From the NCBI GenBank assembly GCA_964471755.1, contig CAYYJM010000231.1, positions 1 through 10,225 on the forward strand: a DNA stretch of 10,225 nt, given 5' to 3'. Of this stretch, positions 6,771 through 10,225 are shown in pieces. Numbering within the stretch: the stretch's first letter is position 1; the number at the start of each line of letters is the position of its first letter. This DNA is from CAYYJM01 sp964471755. GTDB lineage: Bacteria > Planctomycetota > Planctomycetia > Gemmatales > Gemmataceae. The translations under genes were made by a program, and so were the position numbers. Under the pieces are notes generated by a model that was not told the DNA's origin, ran no database searches, and saw nothing but the letters and a program-made list of their open reading frames with translations.

Positions 6771-6788
6771 CGGGGGCCGACGCCCCCG
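6771..6788. terminator. GC-rich hairpin between convergent genes
   Basis: CGGGGGC (6771-6777) pairs with GCCCCCG (6782-6788) around a four-base CGAC loop, a perfect 7-bp stem. It lies in the 44-bp gap between the toxin-like stop and the end of panB and could serve both directions. There is no T-run on either side, so intrinsic termination is uncertain. Hairpins of this type recur as intergenic repeats in some genomes; I cannot check that here. Confidence 0.55.
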
Positions 6789-6805
6789 GCTCACCGAACA
6801 AACGC

Positions 6806-7649
6806 TCAGCGGAAACTGTGTTCCTCGGTCGGGAAGGTGCCGCTCTGAACCTCGGCGCAGTAGGCCCGCACCGCCTCACGCACCGTGTCGGCCAGGTTGG
6901 CATAGCGCTTGACGAAGCGCGGCTGAAAATCGCTGAACAGGCCGAGCAGATCGGGGCTGACCAGAACCTGACCGTCAGTGAGGCCCTGCGCCGATGCCGA
7001 TCGTCGGGATCTTGACCGCCTCGGTGATGCGAGCGGCCAGGTCGGCCGGCACGCACTCGACGACCAGGGCGAAGGCTCCGGCCTGCTCGATCGCACGGGC
7101 GTCGTCCAGAATCCGGTCGGCATCGCGCTGCACCTTGAAGCCGCCCAGGCGACGGACGGACTGCGGCGTCAGGCCGATGTGGCCGATCAGCGGGATGTCG
7201 GCCCGGAGGATCGCCTCGATGGCCGGCACGCTGCGGACGCCCCCTTCCAGCTTGACCGCGTGAGCGCCGCCTTCCTTGATGAGCCGACCCGCGCTGGCGA
7301 CCGCCTGCTCGGGGCTGACCTGGTAAGTCAGGAAGGGCAGGTCCGCGACGACCAGAGCCCGGCGAGTGCCCCGGACGACGAGCCGGGTGTGGTAGACCAT
7401 CTCGTCGAGCGTGACCGGCAGCGAGTCCGCGTGGCCCTGCACGACCATGCCGAGCGAGTCGCCGACGAGCAGGGAATCGACGCCGGCCTGATCGAGCAGA
7501 CGGGCCATGGTGTAATCGTAGGCCGTCAGCATCGCGAGCTTGCGGCCCTGAGACCGAGCGTTCAGGAAGTCAGGCACCGTGACCGGCCGATCGGCGGGCG
7601 GGGCGGTGCCGTTGGTCGTGGGTTTCATCGAGCGCGCCTTGACGGCCAT
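6806..7649 (-). pseudogene. panB: Ketopantoate hydroxymethyltransferase PanB, frameshifted
   Basis: PanB transfers a hydroxymethyl group from 5,10-methylenetetrahydrofolate to 2-oxoisovalerate, the first committed step of pantothenate and hence coenzyme A synthesis. From ATG 7649 the frame gives AYDYTMARLLDQAG, LLVGDSLGMVVQGH (metal-binding Asp), KLEGG and VVECVPADLA (catalytic Glu region), then stops at 6975-6977 just after IPTIGIGAGPH. The missing end continues in another frame as DGQVLVSPDLLGLFS to the stop at 6806. Only one base lies between the His and Asp codons, where the family normally has one residue (for example Cys), so two bases appear lost. Rejoined, the protein would be about 281 residues, normal for PanB. 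Every other motif is intact, so this is either a recent mutation or a sequencing error; a 10-N gap is nearby. AAGGGA upstream supports the start. A second ATG lies at 7628. Confidence 0.9.
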
Positions 7650-7703
7650 GCGGACTATCCCTTTTCACCATCGCAACCATTCGGAGAGAGCGACACACCG
7701 CCA

Positions 7704-7713
7704 NNNNNNNNNN
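7704..7713. other. Assembly gap of ten Ns
   Basis: Ten undetermined bases lie between panB and the VOC-fold gene, 54 bases upstream of the panB start. A round number suggests a scaffold or filler gap whose real length may differ. The panB promoter, and part of that of the neighbouring gene, could be lost in it. Confidence 0.97.
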
Positions 7714-7800
7714 GTGTCTCTGGAACAGAGCAGTCCAGTTACCGTTGCTCCCGGGCGCTGTGACCGCCGGATTCTCCGCGCTTTGATGGCCGAACGCCGG

Positions 7801-7806
7801 TAGAAT
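7801..7806 (+). promoter_or_regulatory. Possible -10 box of the VOC-fold gene
   Basis: TAGAAT matches five of six TATAAT positions and lies 42 bases ahead of ATG 7849. No good -35 is found at 16-18 bases upstream; TTTGAT at 7782-7787 is only 13 bases away. The call rests on one hexamer. Confidence 0.25.
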
Positions 7807-7848
7807 GCCGACCGTTGTCCCCGAGACGAAACGGTTGGAGAATCTCTC

Positions 7849-8415
7849 ATGCGGATGCGTGTGCTGTTCGGTGTGCTGGTCGTCGGACTGATCGTGGCTG
7901 GGTGGTGGAGCCGACCGGAAGCGGTGCCGGCCCAGGAGAAGAAGGAGACCCCGTCGGCGTTCAGCAGCCAGACGGTCGATGTCGGCGTCTGCGTGACGAA
8001 CATCGAGAGGTCGGCCGCGTTCTACAAGGCGATCGGCTTCACCGAGATCGATGGCTTCTCGGTGCCGGCCGACTTCGCCAGCGAAGCGGGTCTGACGGCA
8101 AAGAAGCAACTCGACGTCCGCGTCTTCGTCCTGGGCAAGGAGAAGACGGCAACGAAGATCAAGCTCATGCAGATCGCTGGCACCAGTCCGAAGAAGAGCG
8201 ACAACGCCAACATCCACGCCCAGACCGGCTACCGCTACCTGACCCTCTTCGTCACCGACATGAACGCCGCGATGGACCGGCTCAAGAAGGCGAACGCCAC
8301 GATCCTGGGCAAGGCTCCGCACCTGCTGCCGAAGGGCTTTCCCGCAGGCGTCTACCTGACGGTCTTCAAGGATCCCGACGGCAATCTGATCGAGTTCGTC
8401 GGCCCGAAAAAGTGA
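7849..8415 (+). CDS. Exported VOC-fold (glyoxalase/bleomycin-resistance superfamily) protein
   Basis: A 188-residue protein. Residues 4-20 (RVLFGVLVVGLIVAGWW) form a signal peptide or anchor, so it is probably exported, followed by a short linker. Residues 42-185 show the VOC pattern twice: VDVGVCVTNIERSAAFYKAIGF and RYLTLFVTDMNAAMDRLKK, ending YLTVFKDPDGNLIEFVGPKK. The last Glu (Glu182) is the usual third metal ligand, but the position normally held by His at the start of the first half appears as Asp44, and that of the second half as Tyr130. A metal-bound reaction is therefore doubtful and the protein may bind a small molecule. Exported VOC proteins are seen in planctomycetes. TTGGAG (7835-7840) lies 8 bases before the ATG. 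The next gene on the same strand is 90 bp away. Exact substrate unknown. Confidence 0.9.
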   Translation: MRMRVLFGVLVVGLIVAGWWSRPEAVPAQEKKETPSAFSSQTVDVGVCVTNIERSAAFYKAIGFTEIDGFSVPADFASEAGLTAKKQLDVRVFVLGKEKTATKIKLMQIAGTSPKKSDNANIHAQTGYRYLTLFVTDMNAAMDRLKKANATILGKAPHLLPKGFPAGVYLTVFKDPDGNLIEFVGPKK

Positions 8416-8505
8416 CGTTTCGACTTGCGGCGCGGCCGGCAGCGAGCCATCGTGAAGGGAGGCCGGCTCCGTCCGCGATGAGTCGGCCGGCCCGAGGGAG
8501 CCGCC

Positions 8506-10173
8506 ATGACCTGGACGTTCTTGCTGCTCGCACTGCCAGGTCAATCCGCGCCCCAGCCGGTACTCGCGCCAGAACTGCTCCGCGTGGAGAAGGCTCTACA
8601 GAACGAGAAGATCGGCACCGATGGTCCCGCCCTCCTCGCCTACATCCGGGCGCAGACGCCCTCGCCAGAGGACGACGCTCGCCTGCGGCGTCTGATCGTC
8701 CAGCTCGGCGACGACGATTTCGACACGCGAGAGTCGGCCTCGCAGCGTCTGATCGAGGCCGGCCCACGGGCGATTCCCTTCCTTCGACCGGCCCGGAAGA
8801 GCAACGATCGCGAGGTCGTCCGACGGGCGGCGCTCTGCCTGGAGGCGCTGGTCGAGAGTCCGCTGGCCGGGCTGATGCCTGGCGTCGTCCGTCTGCTGGG
8901 GGAACGCCGACCCGCCGGGACGATTCCCGCCCTGCTCGCCTACCTTCCCACGGCCGGCGACGAGGCCGTCGAGGACGTTCTCTTTGAACTGCTGCGAACG
9001 CTGGGCCTGAAGGAGGGCCGACTCGATCCGGCACTGCTCGTGGGGCTGACCTCGTCGCGGATGCTGGTCCGGGCCGTGGCGGCCCACGTCGCCGGGGATC
9101 TCCAGGATCCGACCACGGCCCGCCGCCTGCTCGGCTCGCTGCTGCGTGATCCGGAGGCCCGCGTCCGCTTCGAGGCCGCTCAGGCTCTGGTCCGCAACGG
9201 CGAGGCGGCCGGTATCCCGGCGCTGATCGACCTGGTGGCCGAGGGGCCGCCCGCGCTGACCGAACTCGCCGATGCGGTTCTCGCTCGCCTGGCCGGTCGG
9301 GCGGAGGCCGGCATCCTGGCTCCCGGTTCGGCCAGGCCGCTGGAGCGTCAGGCCAGCGCGGCCGCCTGGCGACGCTGGTGGAACCAGACGGCCTCGCACG
9401 CCGGCTGGACGGTGCCCCGACCGCTGGAACCCTACCTGGGCCAGACGATCCTCGCCGAGTTTGACACGGCCAACGCCGCCGGGGCCGTCAGCGCCATCGG
9501 CCGCGACGGCAAGAAACGCTGGCAGATCACCGGCCTGCAAGGTCCGACCGACGTGCAGCCGCTGCCCGGCGGTCGGCTCCTCGTCGCCGAACGGGGCCGC
9601 GACCGGGTCAGCGAGTACGACCACACCGGCCGCCTGCACTGGAGCCATCGCACCCGACACAGCCCGATCGCCTGCCAGCGCCTGGCCGATGGCACGACGA
9701 TGATCGTCACCTTCAACGACCTGCTCGTGGTCGATCCAGAGGGGAAGGCCCGGCTCACGTTCCCGTGCAGCGACGGCCTGCGCGATGGCCAGGTACTTCC
9801 GGACGGGAACCTGGCCGTGATCACGGCCAAGGGGGACATCATCGAGATGAGTCCGCAGGGCAAGGAACTGCGCCGGGTGACGGCCACGAGGTACACCGAT
9901 GGGGCCGGCTACTGGGCCAGTATCGACGCGCTCGCCGGAGGTCGTTACCTGGCCAGCTTCGGTAGTGCCCACAAGGTGGTCGAAATGGACCGCAACGGCA
10001 AGATCGAGCGCGAGTGGAACGTCTCCAGCCCCGTCTCGGTGACCCGGCTGCGGAACGGTCACACCCTGGTCGTCAGCTTCGAGGGACGCTTCGTCGTCGA
10101 GATCGACCGTGAGGGCAAGGAGGTCTGGAAGGTGACGACGACCGGCCGACCGTTCGCTGCGGTGCGACATTGA
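8506..10173 (+). CDS. HEAT-repeat and beta-propeller protein
   Basis: A 555-residue protein. A short hydrophobic N terminus (TWTFLLLALPGQSA, 2-15) may be a signal peptide, though it lacks a basic n-region. Residues 60-290 form about five HEAT-type helical repeats, starting with DDDFDTRESASQRLIEAG, whose FDTRE-type motif is typical of planctomycete HEAT proteins; a later one is RDPEARVRFEAAQALVRNG. A Trp-rich joint (AAAWRRWWNQT, 286-296) leads into a C-terminal propeller, 315-555, of 40-residue blades such as LPGGRLLVAERGRDRVSEYD and LRNGHTLVVSFEGRFVVEID, each with a turn like DREGKEVW. These are PQQ/NHL-like blades, which usually bind proteins rather than catalyse. Function unknown; a scaffold or envelope protein is likely. 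GAGGGAG precedes the ATG. It follows the VOC gene by 90 bp and might be co-transcribed with it. Confidence 0.9.
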   Translation: MTWTFLLLALPGQSAPQPVLAPELLRVEKALQNEKIGTDGPALLAYIRAQTPSPEDDARLRRLIVQLGDDDFDTRESASQRLIEAGPRAIPFLRPARKSNDREVVRRAALCLEALVESPLAGLMPGVVRLLGERRPAGTIPALLAYLPTAGDEAVEDVLFELLRTLGLKEGRLDPALLVGLTSSRMLVRAVAAHVAGDLQDPTTARRLLGSLLRDPEARVRFEAAQALVRNGEAAGIPALIDLVAEGPPALTELADAVLARLAGRAEAGILAPGSARPLERQASAAAWRRWWNQTASHAGWTVPRPLEPYLGQTILAEFDTANAAGAVSAIGRDGKKRWQITGLQGPTDVQPLPGGRLLVAERGRDRVSEYDHTGRLHWSHRTRHSPIACQRLADGTTMIVTFNDLLVVDPEGKARLTFPCSDGLRDGQVLPDGNLAVITAKGDIIEMSPQGKELRRVTATRYTDGAGYWASIDALAGGRYLASFGSAHKVVEMDRNGKIEREWNVSSPVSVTRLRNGHTLVVSFEGRFVVEIDREGKEVWKVTTTGRPFAAVRH

Positions 10174-10225
10174 TCTTCATTTATCCCATGTTAGGAAAGT
10201 AATGCACGGGGAAGCGGGAGTTCAG
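10174..10225. other. Tail after the HEAT-propeller gene
   Basis: The last 52 bases are more AT-rich than the rest of the window (for example TCTTCATTTATCCCATGTTA). No gene start with a ribosome binding site is seen. They probably hold the end of the transcript or the start of another intergenic region. There is not enough sequence for a call. Confidence 0.4.

Noticed and set aside
7704..7713. Frames reading across the N run
   Set aside because: The unknown bases make any protein through the gap meaningless; the gap length itself may be arbitrary.
8434..8491. Three GGCCGGC copies (8434, 8461, 8485) before the HEAT-propeller gene
   Set aside because: The spacing is irregular and the motif is common at this GC content, so I would not call an operator array.
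8596..10170. 524-codon minus-strand open frame opposite the HEAT-propeller gene
   Set aside because: It mirrors the real gene. The plus-strand frame has clear HEAT and propeller repeats, and the minus product lacks any recognisable domain.

Overview
The window looks like a chromosomal segment of a high-GC planctomycete, possibly near Gemmata. This is inferred from the gene content: an exported sulfatase, an exported glutathione-peroxidase-like protein, and a HEAT-repeat protein with a planctomycete-style repeat and a C-terminal propeller. The sequence is draft quality, with ten Ns at 7704-7713.

Left part, minus strand. A membrane-anchored TgpA-type transglutaminase runs off the left edge (1-2227). 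Upstream of it is a 255-bp intergenic stretch holding a striking near-perfect 50-bp inverted repeat. Then come a YmdB-type cyclic-nucleotide phosphodiesterase (2483-3319), an arylsulfatase with an intact CxPxR maturation motif (3425-4810) and an exported Gpx-like thiol peroxidase (4892-5476). Reading leftward the order is gpx, sulfatase, ymdB, tgpA-like. All four share a strand, but each gap carries a dyad structure, so they are not clearly one operon.

Middle part, plus strand. Diverging from gpx is a histidine-phosphatase-superfamily gene (5591-6211). A promoter-like sequence follows it, then two overlapping small genes (6289-6761) that look like a type II toxin-antitoxin module: an antitoxin-like 74-aa protein and a RelE/ParE-like 83-aa protein. 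A strong GC hairpin separates them from the convergent panB.

Right part. panB (minus, 6806-7649) is interrupted by a frameshift that looks like a 2-nt loss at the conserved GIGAG...DGQVLV motif. Beyond the assembly gap lie a signal-anchored VOC-fold protein that seems to lack part of the usual metal site (7849-8415) and a 555-aa HEAT-repeat plus beta-propeller protein (8506-10173).

I saw no tRNA, rRNA, CRISPR array, transposase or complete mobile element. No stretch over 300 bp lacks a gene. Most genes belong to known families. The points most worth a second look are the covarying inverted repeat, the small putative TA pair, the panB frameshift and the structured ymdB leader. I found no convincing new multi-gene system.
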